DNA from: Lautropia sp.
GTDB lineage: Bacteria > Pseudomonadota > Gammaproteobacteria > Burkholderiales > Burkholderiaceae_E
Length of the DNA: 64,000 nt
Assembly: GCA_030530775.1 (NCBI GenBank)
Contig: JAUMUG010000002.1
Coordinates: 248,001 to 312,000, forward strand
Direction: 5' to 3'
Made by a program: the position numbers and the translations under genes. How positions within the stretch are numbered: position 1 is the first letter of the stretch; each line of letters begins with the position of its first letter. Below, one piece after another: positions 17,900 through 25,462 of the stretch. The notes beneath the pieces were generated by a model. That model saw only the letters and a program-made list of their open reading frames with translations, was not told the DNA's origin and ran no database searches.

Positions 17900-19027
17900 C
17901 GGTCTATCCCCGCATGCGCGGGGAACGCCATAGGCAAAGTTTGCCCCCTTCATTTGCTGTCGGTTCATCTCCGCGAGCGCGGGGAACGCGTACCGGAGTC
18001 GATCATGGTCTTGGCGTGTCCCGGTTCATCCCCGCGGGCGCGGGGAACACGTCACCCGGCATGCCGTCCAGCTCACGCGTGATGGTTCATCCCCGCGTGC
18101 GCGGGGAACGCCCGAGTCCGCGCTCGAATTCGTCCGCGATGTCCGGTTCATCCCCGCGTGCGCGGGGAACGCCGCAGACGTTACCAGTGCCGTAGCCCCG
18201 TTGGCGGTTCATCCCCGCGTGCGCGGGGAACGCGGCTGTGACACCATCAAGGCCGAGGGGAACTACGGTTCATCCCCGCGTGCGCGGGGAACGCGTTCCG
18301 GTTACGTCGGGTTGTCAAGTACCACTCGGTTCATCCCCGCGTGCGCGGGGAACGCCTGTCGGCCGCATTCGCCAAGCTGTTGATTCCCCGGTTCATCCCC
18401 GCGTGCGCGGGGAACGCGGCGTAGTAGTCAACCTGAATGGGAACGCGAACGGTTCATCCCCGCGTGCGCGGGGAACGCCAGAACCAGGATGAAAACATGG
18501 ATGAAGTGATCGGTTCATCCCCGCGTGCGCGGGGAACGCATGACGGTTTCCATCCATCACTGGATGCTCGCCGGTTCATCCCCGCGTGCGCGGGGAACGC
18601 GCGATCTGTGCGGCGAGGCTGTCGACGGGCGCCGGTTCATCCCCGCGTGCGCGGGGAACGCTCCGCGCCGAGCCGGCTCATTCTGGTGGACGACGGTTCA
18701 TCCCCGCGTGCGCGGGGAACGCCCAGCTCGGCCGCCTTCGGCGTCGAAGACGCCCGGTTCATCCCCGCGTGCGCGGGGAACGTGTCCAGGTGCGTACCCT
18801 CAGCTTGCCGTAGGTCGGTTCATCCCCGCGTGCGCGGGGAACGCGGAGATTATGCGATCTGCAGGAACCACGGTTCCGGTTCATCCCCGCGTGCGCGGGG
18901 AACGCACCTTTGCTTGCCATAAGATGGATCATGCCACCGGTTCATCCCCGCGTGCGCGGGGAACGCCTGGCCGCAAAACGAGATATGGCCGATTCTGCCG
19001 GTTCATCCCCGCGTGCGCGGGGAACGC
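17900..19027 (-). CRISPR. Type I-E CRISPR array, 19 repeats / 18 spacers
   Basis: Nineteen 29-nt repeats, period 61 nt. Starts are 17900, 17961, 18022, 18083, 18144, 18205, 18266, 18327, 18389, 18450, 18511, 18572, 18633, 18694, 18755, 18816, 18877, 18938 and 18999. Spacers are 32 nt, except the one before 18389 (33 nt). The sense strand is minus: repeats read GCGTTCCCCGCG, CACGC, GGGGATGAACCG, which can form the Cas6e hairpin and the 8-nt handle ATGAACCG. The leader lies on the right, beside cas2. The four leftmost repeats are increasingly degenerate (variants at 17900, 17961, 18022, 18083), as expected for the trailer end; the 18755 repeat has one terminal substitution. All spacers appear unique. 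I could not search them for targets. Confidence 0.97.
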
Positions 19028-19094
19028 ACTTCCGATAAGTGGTTAATTTATCAGAAGAATTTCGATCCTCTCAAATCTACCAGAATTCTGACCG
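19028..19094 (-). promoter_or_regulatory. CRISPR leader with integration motifs and promoter
   Basis: An AT-rich 67-nt segment between the cas2 stop and the first repeat. On the minus strand it contains TGGTAGATTTGA (19071-19082), sharing the TGGTAGATT core of the integrase-anchoring motif in the E. coli I-E leader. It also has AATTAACCACTTA (19036-19048), one mismatch from the IHF consensus, 8 nt from the repeat. A promoter TTGAGA (19069-19074), 18 nt, TAAATT (19045-19050) would start transcription about 10 nt before the first repeat. A 10-bp palindrome, CAGAATTCTG, lies at 19081-19090. Confidence 0.75.
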
Positions 19095-19409
<315 letters not shown>

Positions 19410-19425
19410 TCAAACCCCGATATGT

Positions 19426-20340
19426 TTACTGGCTACGGTGCCCAGCCTCTCCCAAGCTGACCGGATTGGGGATAGCGGCAGGGATCGATTCGGGTGGAGC
19501 GGCAGGTGGATCGATGCCTCCGGCCGACAGAACATCCTCGATCGTTGGAATGATCTTGGCCAACAGCTTGTCTCTGCGAAACAGGTCTCGACACGCCAAG
19601 CGCACTTCCCGCTCGGGTTGCGACGGGGATTTAGCGGCAATCCGGAAGGCCAGAGGCACGACCGATTCAAACTTGAAGAGGTCGGCGATGTCATATACGA
19701 AGGACAGGGGCTTGCCTGTATGTATGAACCCGACTGCAGGCGCATAACCGGCGGCAAGAACCGCAGCTTCCGTGATGCCATAGAGGCAAGACGTGGCCGC
19801 TGACAAGCAACGATTCGGAATATCGGCCACATCCCAGCGGGTGTAGTCGTAGTTCCTGGATTTCCAATCGACCTTGTACTGTCTGGCAAGCATCTTGTAG
19901 TGTTCGCGCACACGCGCCCCTTCGATGCCACGCAGCTGCTCGATACTGCGACGCGCAGGTGCAGGCTCGCCAAAGCGCATCTCATACATCTTACGCACCA
20001 CCTTCAGGCGCAGATCATCATCCAATGCGAGCTTGGCCTGATACAGCAGGCGATCGGCTCTCGCCCCTCCAGGCTGCCCACTGGCATAAAGGCGCACGCC
20101 GGCCTCTCCCACCCAGACGAGCAAGGTTCCGACCGTTGCAGCTAAATGAACTGCTGCATGAGAAACCCTCGTCCCCGGCTCCAGCATGATGCAGGCAACG
20201 GAGCCAACGGGAATGTGCATACGGACGCCATTCTGATCGATCACCACAAAGGCACCATCCTGGACATCGATCTGTCCGTACTGCACGAACACCATCGACA
20301 CCCGATCCTTCATCGGCAACGGTTTGATGGGAGGAAGCAC
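19426..20340 (-). CDS. cas1: CRISPR-associated integrase Cas1, type I-E
   Basis: A 304-residue metal-dependent integrase. It begins (GTG start) with LPPIKPLPMKDRVSMVFV, typical of Cas1e, with AAGAGG 6 nt upstream. The catalytic triad is present: Glu in LRGIEGARVREHYK, and His and Asp in VGFIHTGKPLSFVYDIADL. The C-terminal about 25 residues are Pro/Ala-rich (PPAAPPESIPAAIPNPVS), longer than in E. coli Cas1. It partners with cas2 31 nt downstream and follows cas6e by 15 nt. Confidence 0.97.
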   Translation of the reverse strand: MLPPIKPLPMKDRVSMVFVQYGQIDVQDGAFVVIDQNGVRMHIPVGSVACIMLEPGTRVSHAAVHLAATVGTLLVWVGEAGVRLYASGQPGGARADRLLYQAKLALDDDLRLKVVRKMYEMRFGEPAPARRSIEQLRGIEGARVREHYKMLARQYKVDWKSRNYDYTRWDVADIPNRCLSAATSCLYGITEAAVLAAGYAPAVGFIHTGKPLSFVYDIADLFKFESVVPLAFRIAAKSPSQPEREVRLACRDLFRRDKLLAKIIPTIEDVLSAGGIDPPAAPPESIPAAIPNPVSLGEAGHRSQ

Positions 20341-20355
20341 TTGAAGCCTCTTGTT

Positions 20356-21045
20356 TCAGGACAGACGTCGGACGAGCAACAGGCCACAACCAAAGCCCTT
20401 GGCGTGCCCCACCCCATGCAGCAATGCCTTCTTCAGCAAATCAGGCTCAACAACCTTGGCTACCCCCTGATAATCCAGGCTGGAAAAGCGGATCGAGCGC
20501 TCCTTTCCTTCCTTCTTGCCCGTGATGCGCAGATGGTGTTGCGTGTAAGCAGACTGGATCACGCTGGCGGGCTCTACCTCCAACCCCCACTGCTCGGCGC
20601 GCTTCAGGAGCCACTCCCCGCCTGCCTGATCCAGCGCCTCCTTCAGTTGCGCGCCGTCCCCCCCCTCGCCGGCAAGTCTGTGCTTCGTATCCATCAGGAT
20701 ATCGTGGCGCACGGACCGCCCATTCTCGGTTCTTCGAGATACGACAGGGTTGGCACGCAAATCGAAATGCAGCACATCCCCCTCAGCCAGCGCAGGCTGA
20801 TAGACCTTCGATCGGATCTGAAACCAACCCGAGTCGTTCTGCGGTTCCCTGGCCGACACCACGTAGAACTCGCGCGCATCGGTCAAGCCCCGAAAAACGA
20901 AATCCCGCTCGACATCATCACCCGGGAAAAGCCGCCAGATCAGCGCGTGGTCACTATAGGCGCCGGCTCTGCGCATGAGAGCGCGAAGCTCCTTGGATTC
21001 ATGCAGCCCTGTGGCGAGGCGTACATGGGAAAAGAAATGCGTCAT
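20356..21045 (-). CDS. cas6e: CRISPR RNA endonuclease Cas6e
   Basis: A 229-residue crRNA-processing nuclease (Cse3/CasE), which cleaves the repeat hairpin and stays bound to the crRNA 3' end in Cascade. It has the N-terminal THFFSHVRL, the conserved YSDHALIWRLF segment with a histidine at the active-site position, a basic ITGKKEGKERSIRFSSLDYQG stretch and the C-terminal Gly-rich loop GVGHAKGFGCGLLLVRR. The start overlaps the cas5e stop by 4 nt. It should recognise both array repeats and the pseudo-repeats at 25375-25454, whose hairpins are kept. Confidence 0.96.
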   Translation of the reverse strand: MTHFFSHVRLATGLHESKELRALMRRAGAYSDHALIWRLFPGDDVERDFVFRGLTDAREFYVVSAREPQNDSGWFQIRSKVYQPALAEGDVLHFDLRANPVVSRRTENGRSVRHDILMDTKHRLAGEGGDGAQLKEALDQAGGEWLLKRAEQWGLEVEPASVIQSAYTQHHLRITGKKEGKERSIRFSSLDYQGVAKVVEPDLLKKALLHGVGHAKGFGCGLLLVRRLS

Positions 21046-21815
21046 GTGGCCTCCTCATTCTGCTCCTGGATACGGCTCAGCTCCCGCCGAGGAGAAAACT
21101 GCCAACGCGACCGAGAAATGGGCTGGTCATGCCGCCAAGTGTCCAGATCATGCGCCATGCCTGCCTCCATGCCCTCTTCCCAGTAGTAACGTGTCTGCTG
21201 CAGGCGAAAGGCTTTCCGGTCCCGCTCGGTCGGCCAGTCTTGCCGCGGCTCTTTGTCGTCTGTCAGCGCCAGCAGCGATGGAAACTGCGCAGAGTCCAGC
21301 GCCTCGCGCAGACTGCTACTCGATACGCGCTGTGGTGACAGCGGCGCCGCCAGCGGGCAGGACTTACGCCCCAGGTACAAGGTGTAATGCGGGCACTTCA
21401 GCGCTTTCTCCAGGGTGTCCAGATGCTCAGGAGCGCTCTCCAGAGCCTGCACCGCGACAATCGAAAGGCTGTCGCAACGGTATTCCCGGTCCGATAGGAT
21501 CGTCTCGATTTTCTCCGCCATCAGCTCCTGACGGCGGGACCGAAACACGCTTTTGCGCGGTGGAACGCCTTTCTGTACCGTGTGGTAATCGCGCAGCGCA
21601 AATCCAGGGCTCAACAGTTTGATACCGAAACGATATCCGTTGCACAGCTTCTGCTGGCTATCCTCATCGTTCCGGTCCAAGCCCAGCGCGGCCCCCAGAA
21701 GACCCAGCAGTGCCGAACGCGACGGCCGGACTGCCGAATGCCGGTCCTCCCCCACCGCGATCTCGCCCCAACTGGCCAGTGGCCCGTAGAGACGAAACAG
21801 CAAATAGTCCGCCAT
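21042..21815 (-). CDS. cas5e: Cascade subunit Cas5e (CasD)
   Basis: A 257-residue RAMP protein that binds the crRNA 5' handle at the PAM end of Cascade. The N-terminus MADYLLFRLYGPLASWGEIA and the next block RPSRSALLGLLGAALGL are diagnostic of Cas5e. LRDYHTVQKG and LYLGRKSCPLAAPL are further family segments. The ATG at 21815, 4 nt after the cas7e stop, is preferred over a start 27 nt upstream that would add MILLCRSKA and overlap cas7e. It overlaps cas6e by 4 nt. Confidence 0.95.
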   Translation of the reverse strand: MADYLLFRLYGPLASWGEIAVGEDRHSAVRPSRSALLGLLGAALGLDRNDEDSQQKLCNGYRFGIKLLSPGFALRDYHTVQKGVPPRKSVFRSRRQELMAEKIETILSDREYRCDSLSIVAVQALESAPEHLDTLEKALKCPHYTLYLGRKSCPLAAPLSPQRVSSSSLREALDSAQFPSLLALTDDKEPRQDWPTERDRKAFRLQQTRYYWEEGMEAGMAHDLDTWRHDQPISRSRWQFSPRRELSRIQEQNEEAT

Positions 21816-21819
21816 CGCC

Positions 21820-22860
21820 TTACTCCGACACAGCAAAATCAAGCAGGCGGTCCAGAGAGCCCTCGCCCTTCAGGACATCGAACTGCTCACGCTTGTCCGC
21901 ACACGCACCATAGACCTTGTCCATGTTGTTGCGTACCCGCTCCAAGGCCGTGATCGCATCTGCTGCATAGTCAGATCCGGCCACAGGCCGTACAAACGCC
22001 AGTGAAAGGGAGCGTGGTTGCTGATCGCCCTTTTCGAGCAAGGCGTAGTATGCATAGGCACGGCTGGCAAAGCTGTTCTGCTTGCCATTGGGCGCTACCG
22101 TCAGGGCCGCCCGCACCAGGGCACGCAACGCCTTCTGGGTCAAGGCTTCATCGTTGCCCAGATTCTTCTTCAGCAGCGCTCGGTCGATACAGACATACTG
22201 ATAGAAAACTGCAGCCGCAAAGGCTGTAGCCCCGACATGCGCTGCATCAGGATCATCCCGGTTGAGATCATCGACAGCCGTGAAGTAGTCGTCTTCGACA
22301 GTCGATGCGTGCACGCCGATGGCATGTGCAACCTGTACAGCCGCTTCTCCATTGAACTGCGCCTTGCCCTTGCCAGCCAGCATCCGTCCAAACATCGCAA
22401 TATCAACGGCCGTCTGCATGTGGAGCAGCTCGTCCAGCTCCTCCTTAGAAGGAGGACGGTTATCTGCCACCAGTTTGGCCGTCAAGGCTTTCAGCGTCTG
22501 ACACTCTTCAGGTGAGATGTGCACGAGCTGCTCGATTTCCAACGGCTTGTCATTCTTAAGCTTGCCATAGACCTCGGCAATTTCCCCCGCCCACTCCTTG
22601 GCCTTCTGCTCCGACACACCTGCATCGGTCAGCCCTTTGAACACCTCCACCCCAAGTCGTCTGGTACGGGTGCCGATATACCCAGCGAGCTCCTGCTGAA
22701 ACAGCTCCGATGTGCGCCACGCGCGCTTGAGGCTTTGGGAAGAAACCCGCAACCGTTCGACGCCCCCAAGGCGGGCAGTCTTGGGTTTGCCCAAATCATC
22801 CCGGTTCAGGTTGGCCGGCGGATAGGAAGTGAGCAGATGCAATTGAATGAAGCGTGTCAT
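21820..22860 (-). CDS. cas7e: Cascade backbone subunit Cas7e (CasC)
   Basis: A 346-residue RAMP protein forming the six-subunit backbone along the crRNA spacer. It opens with TRFIQLHLLTSYPPANLNRD, then KPKTARLGGVERLRVSSQSL, the Cas7e signature. The thumb-domain region and VDIAMFGRMLAG follow. The Cas7 thumbs flip out every sixth crRNA base, which matters for the regulatory target at 25307-25323. It overlaps cse2 by 4 nt (ATGA). Confidence 0.97.
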   Translation of the reverse strand: MTRFIQLHLLTSYPPANLNRDDLGKPKTARLGGVERLRVSSQSLKRAWRTSELFQQELAGYIGTRTRRLGVEVFKGLTDAGVSEQKAKEWAGEIAEVYGKLKNDKPLEIEQLVHISPEECQTLKALTAKLVADNRPPSKEELDELLHMQTAVDIAMFGRMLAGKGKAQFNGEAAVQVAHAIGVHASTVEDDYFTAVDDLNRDDPDAAHVGATAFAAAVFYQYVCIDRALLKKNLGNDEALTQKALRALVRAALTVAPNGKQNSFASRAYAYYALLEKGDQQPRSLSLAFVRPVAGSDYAADAITALERVRNNMDKVYGACADKREQFDVLKGEGSLDRLLDFAVSE

Positions 22861-23498
22861 GCCAGTTTCTCCGTCATCGATTCGGTTTCTCGTACAGCAG
22901 CCTGATCACGGCTGCTCAGGTAATAATCATGTGCCCAACGGAACTTGACGCCTGCGCTGGCGCGAGCAAGCACATGCCCCTGCTCCTTCTGCCAAAGCAG
23001 CAGGTCATCGGCCAGACGCACGAGATTCGCCTTGCGATCGGCCAGATGCAGCGCCCGCCGCCAATGCAACAGCAGCTCGTCCAGTGCCATACAACGCTGC
23101 ATGGCCATGAAACGCAGCTCACTCATCAAGGGCCGAGGGTTCCCCGCCGCGTGGCCCAGTTGCCATGCAAGTGTCCGCTCCTCATGCAAAGGTTCACGAA
23201 CGAGCGCCAGCACCGCTGCCACGCGGGCAAGCTGCTCATAGCTGCCCCCTTCATCCGGCAGAAAGCTGTTCTGCCCGCCCAGCGAAATCAAGCGCTGTGC
23301 AAACAGCAGCACGGCACGCTGGGCAAGCAAATCCGGCACGTTCGTACAACGGCTGATCTGCGCTCGGTCGGCTCGTTTCAAGCCAAGCAGGTCTGCTGGC
23401 AGAGGCGGGTCGTTCTCCCCGCGAGGCTGCAAGGCCCGCCACCAGTCCTTCACCCACTGCTGCTGAAGATCGTTCAATCGTAGTTTTCTGGGTTTCAT
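22857..23498 (-). CDS. cse2: Cascade small subunit Cse2 (CasB, Cas11e)
   Basis: A 213-residue helical protein that forms the dimeric belly of Cascade and stabilises the R-loop. Family features are the basic N-terminus, the LARVAAVLALVRE segment and the basic C-terminal region MQRCMALDELLLHWRRALHL ahead of LADDLLLWQKE. The sequence is divergent, as usual for Cse2; assignment rests on these blocks and on its fixed place between cas8e and cas7e, with 4-nt overlaps on both sides. Confidence 0.93.
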   Translation of the reverse strand: MKPRKLRLNDLQQQWVKDWWRALQPRGENDPPLPADLLGLKRADRAQISRCTNVPDLLAQRAVLLFAQRLISLGGQNSFLPDEGGSYEQLARVAAVLALVREPLHEERTLAWQLGHAAGNPRPLMSELRFMAMQRCMALDELLLHWRRALHLADRKANLVRLADDLLLWQKEQGHVLARASAGVKFRWAHDYYLSSRDQAAVRETESMTEKLA

Positions 23499-25108
23499 GC
23501 ATCAGCCTCCTGCTTCTTCGCTCCTTTTGTCGCTCTGCCGGCTTTCTTCTCCCCACCCGACACAACATCCACCACAGCTTTCATGTCTTTATCACTCCAG
23601 AGCTTCTGGAGCAGATCGGCCCGCGCTTTGACGACCCTCCGCAGATCCATATCTTCCACGGGCACATTGAGCACCCATTCATCAAAGAGCCGCAGAACCA
23701 TGTTCCTGGTGTCCTTCAGCCACTGCTCGTAGACGGGTCGATACGCTGCAACTCTCTCCAGATCCTGCGCACGGGACAGCTCGAATACCGATCGATAGAA
23801 AACCTCCTCGCTTCGTTGCCAGAAGCTCTGCGGAACAGCGGGTTCCTGCCCGGCATCGGCGGGTCTCTTGAACCAAGCTGTTCTGACGTAACGGTTCAAG
23901 AGCGATGCCATTGCCTCTGCGGAGTCCAGGATGATCTTCACATGCTGCACAAACCTGGCTCTTAGACTGGCGTCTACATTCGTCACCGGCAACCAGCTCT
24001 CGTACCAGCATTGCGCTTTCATGTTGTCCATCGCATAGCCAAAGCACCAGAGACGCACCTCGGGCCTCCTTGGGATACGGTTGAAGTGCTTCACCACCTG
24101 GGCTGCGTCGGGCTGTTGATCCTCGTTGCCCAACACCAGCCCCACCCACTCACGATAGCCCTTGCCTGCCTCCCGCCCCTTGCAGGAAATCGGCACTTCC
24201 TCACCTTTGGGATCGAATTTATAGGGTGTCAGCGGATGTAGCCACGCGCCCGTATAGTTGGTGCCTCCATGCCGGGTCTGATACTGATGAAAGACCCGGA
24301 CCGCGGTTGCACCACACAACGAGCAGCATCCCTTTGTCCCCTTATCTTCCACCACCAGACGAATGCGCCGAGGCATGCTCCAGTAAGCCTGCAGCGGGTG
24401 GACGCTCTCCGGGGTTGTTTCGACGCCTTGGGTTCCATCGCTGGTCCGGGTCTTGGTCAACCAGGGCAGCACAGCGCTCACTCCTTTGACCGGCTCGTAC
24501 CCCAGCACCTCTGTGGGGAGAACGTTCAGCCAGAGCTTCTGCCAAAGGCTTGCCGGTTTCTGGCGCTCGGCCGGCGCCAGCAGGGTCGTCAGCGGCCCAC
24601 CGCCACGCAACGAAGTCCGAACCCCCCGGCCGCCAGACGGTGCGTTGATCTGCAAGGTGAACAAAGCCTGGGCTGCACAACGCTCGCACAGGCAGAAATC
24701 ATCAACCGGTTTATTGAAGTAAAGATTGCTGTCGGAGCCGGCATCAATCAACAGTTCCCGAACGGACAACCGATTGGCATCATCAGGTAAATCCAGATCC
24801 TGCATGAACGCGGGCTTACCGGCCTCGCTCTCAAGCAGAAAGGCATGCTGATACGGGCTGAACGCCGCCTTCAGATCATCCCCCTCCGGCGGCTCATTCA
24901 GACGATCACGCCATTCCTCTGTGTCCTCGGGCGCACAGGCCAACTGCAGTGCACCGATCAGGAACTGATATATGCCCCCCCGAAAATCCGGCCGCTCTGC
25001 ATAGATATCCACCCAGCGCTGATCACTGACATCCAGCGGCGATATCAATGCCACCGACCCATCGGCAGTGACACCTTTTATCCACTTGTCTTCGAGCAGA
25101 TTCATCAT
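23495..25108 (-). CDS. cas8e: Cascade large subunit Cas8e (Cse1, CasA)
   Basis: The 537-residue PAM-sensing and Cas3-recruiting subunit. It begins MMNLLEDKWIKGVTADGS. Zinc-ribbon cysteine pairs are visible (FCLCERCAAQALF and CCSLCGATAV), with INAPSGGRGVRTSLRGGGPL between them, a conserved Cse1 block. The C-terminal helical bundle ends in a Lys-rich tail. Its start codon lies 3 nt after the stop of a small membrane-peptide ORF (25112-25243). The AGG of that ORF's final codons serves as its ribosome binding site, so translation is probably coupled. The promoter candidate is at 25280-25308. It is separated from cas3 by the pseudo-CRISPR region. Confidence 0.96.
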   Translation of the reverse strand: MMNLLEDKWIKGVTADGSVALISPLDVSDQRWVDIYAERPDFRGGIYQFLIGALQLACAPEDTEEWRDRLNEPPEGDDLKAAFSPYQHAFLLESEAGKPAFMQDLDLPDDANRLSVRELLIDAGSDSNLYFNKPVDDFCLCERCAAQALFTLQINAPSGGRGVRTSLRGGGPLTTLLAPAERQKPASLWQKLWLNVLPTEVLGYEPVKGVSAVLPWLTKTRTSDGTQGVETTPESVHPLQAYWSMPRRIRLVVEDKGTKGCCSLCGATAVRVFHQYQTRHGGTNYTGAWLHPLTPYKFDPKGEEVPISCKGREAGKGYREWVGLVLGNEDQQPDAAQVVKHFNRIPRRPEVRLWCFGYAMDNMKAQCWYESWLPVTNVDASLRARFVQHVKIILDSAEAMASLLNRYVRTAWFKRPADAGQEPAVPQSFWQRSEEVFYRSVFELSRAQDLERVAAYRPVYEQWLKDTRNMVLRLFDEWVLNVPVEDMDLRRVVKARADLLQKLWSDKDMKAVVDVVSGGEKKAGRATKGAKKQEADA

Positions 25109-25111
25109 CAG

Positions 25112-25243
25112 TTACCTATTGATCGTGACGTTTATGTTCACTGTTCTCGACGCAAAGAGAAGGATCAGGAAGAGCAAAACCATACTTTCCATTCCGACAC
25201 CTTCTACAAACGCCATCATCATGGCCCATAGATTCATCATCAT
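25112..25243 (-). CDS. 43-residue membrane peptide upstream of cas8e
   Basis: An ORF of 43 codons beginning with three consecutive ATGs, with a further ATG triplet at codons 8-10. Residues 21-31 (MVLLFLILLFA) form one hydrophobic span, followed by a polar tail SRTVNINVTINR. GGAGG lies 9 nt before the first ATG, the best ribosome binding site in this part of the operon. The stop is 3 nt from the cas8e start. It would be the first gene read from the promoter at 25280-25308, about 30 nt from the expected transcript start. I do not recognise a family. Size and shape resemble type I toxin peptides, and its promoter overlaps a candidate Cascade-CreR target. It may be a CreT-like guard, a leader peptide coupling translation to cas8e, or a chance frame. 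Confidence 0.5.
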   Translation of the reverse strand: MMMNLWAMMMAFVEGVGMESMVLLFLILLFASRTVNINVTINR

Positions 25244-25279
25244 GCCGCCCGACCTCCGTCGAAAAACTTGACAAGCAGC

Positions 25280-25308
25280 ATCTTAGAGCAGAACCTCAAA
25301 ACTAACAA
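25280..25308 (-). promoter_or_regulatory. Leftward promoter of the Cascade operon
   Basis: On the minus strand TTGTTA (25303-25308) and TAAGAT (25280-25285) are 17 nt apart, each matching 4 of 6 consensus bases. Start of transcription near 25273 would give a 30-nt leader to the 43-codon ORF and about 165 nt to cas8e. The -35 box overlaps the AAG of the regulatory target. Confidence 0.6.
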
Positions 25309-25323
25309 GGTTTGTTGGTATTG
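25307..25323 (+). promoter_or_regulatory. Candidate Cascade-CreR target site with AAG PAM
   Basis: AAG (25307-25309) followed by GTTTGTTGGTATTG (25310-25323). This equals the first 14 nt of the pseudo-spacer at 25404-25417 except at positions 6 and 12, which Cascade does not read. Complementarity stops after position 14, so binding without full R-loop and Cas3 cleavage is expected. A bound Cascade would cover the -35 box of the Cascade promoter. Confidence 0.65.
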
Positions 25324-25374
25324 CCATCTCAAATCATGCGTACAGTTAAGTCCGAGCGGCATGGTGTACGATTG

Positions 25375-25454
25375 AACCTTCCCTCCACCGAGGGGATGAA
25401 CCCGTTTGCTGGTAGTGATCACAGCACGTTCCCCGCCTTAGCGGGGTCTCCTCC
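25375..25454 (+). ncRNA. CreR/CreA-like mini-CRISPR RNA
   Basis: Read on the plus strand, opposite to the cas genes. Pseudo-repeat 1 (25375-25403) matches the array repeat at 18 of 29 bases. It keeps the 3' half with handle ATGAACCC, and its stem is compensated (TTCCCTC / GAGGGGA, 25379-25385 and 25390-25396, loop CACC). A 22-nt pseudo-spacer (25404-25425) follows. Pseudo-repeat 2 (25426-25454) keeps GTTCCCCGC, CTTA, GCGGGG (hairpin intact) but has lost the handle; 17 of 29 bases match. Precisely the parts needed for a mature crRNA are preserved. No strong promoter is obvious; TACGAT at 25367-25372 is the best -10 candidate. Small Cas-regulating RNAs of this build (CreR, CreA) are known from other type I systems. 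This instance is inferred. Confidence 0.68.
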
Positions 25455-25462
25455 TACTGCTT

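Noticed and set aside
17914..19046. Overlapping plus-strand frames with a repeated SSPRARGT / HPRVRGER / FIPACAGN pattern
   Set aside because: They are three-frame translations of the CRISPR repeats and spacers, not proteins.
25310..25417. The pseudo-spacer match as a mere short direct repeat
   Set aside because: A plain direct repeat would not explain the adjacent AAG, the mismatches falling exactly at positions 6 and 12, or the flanking pseudo-repeats with kept hairpins, though a small chance of coincidence remains.
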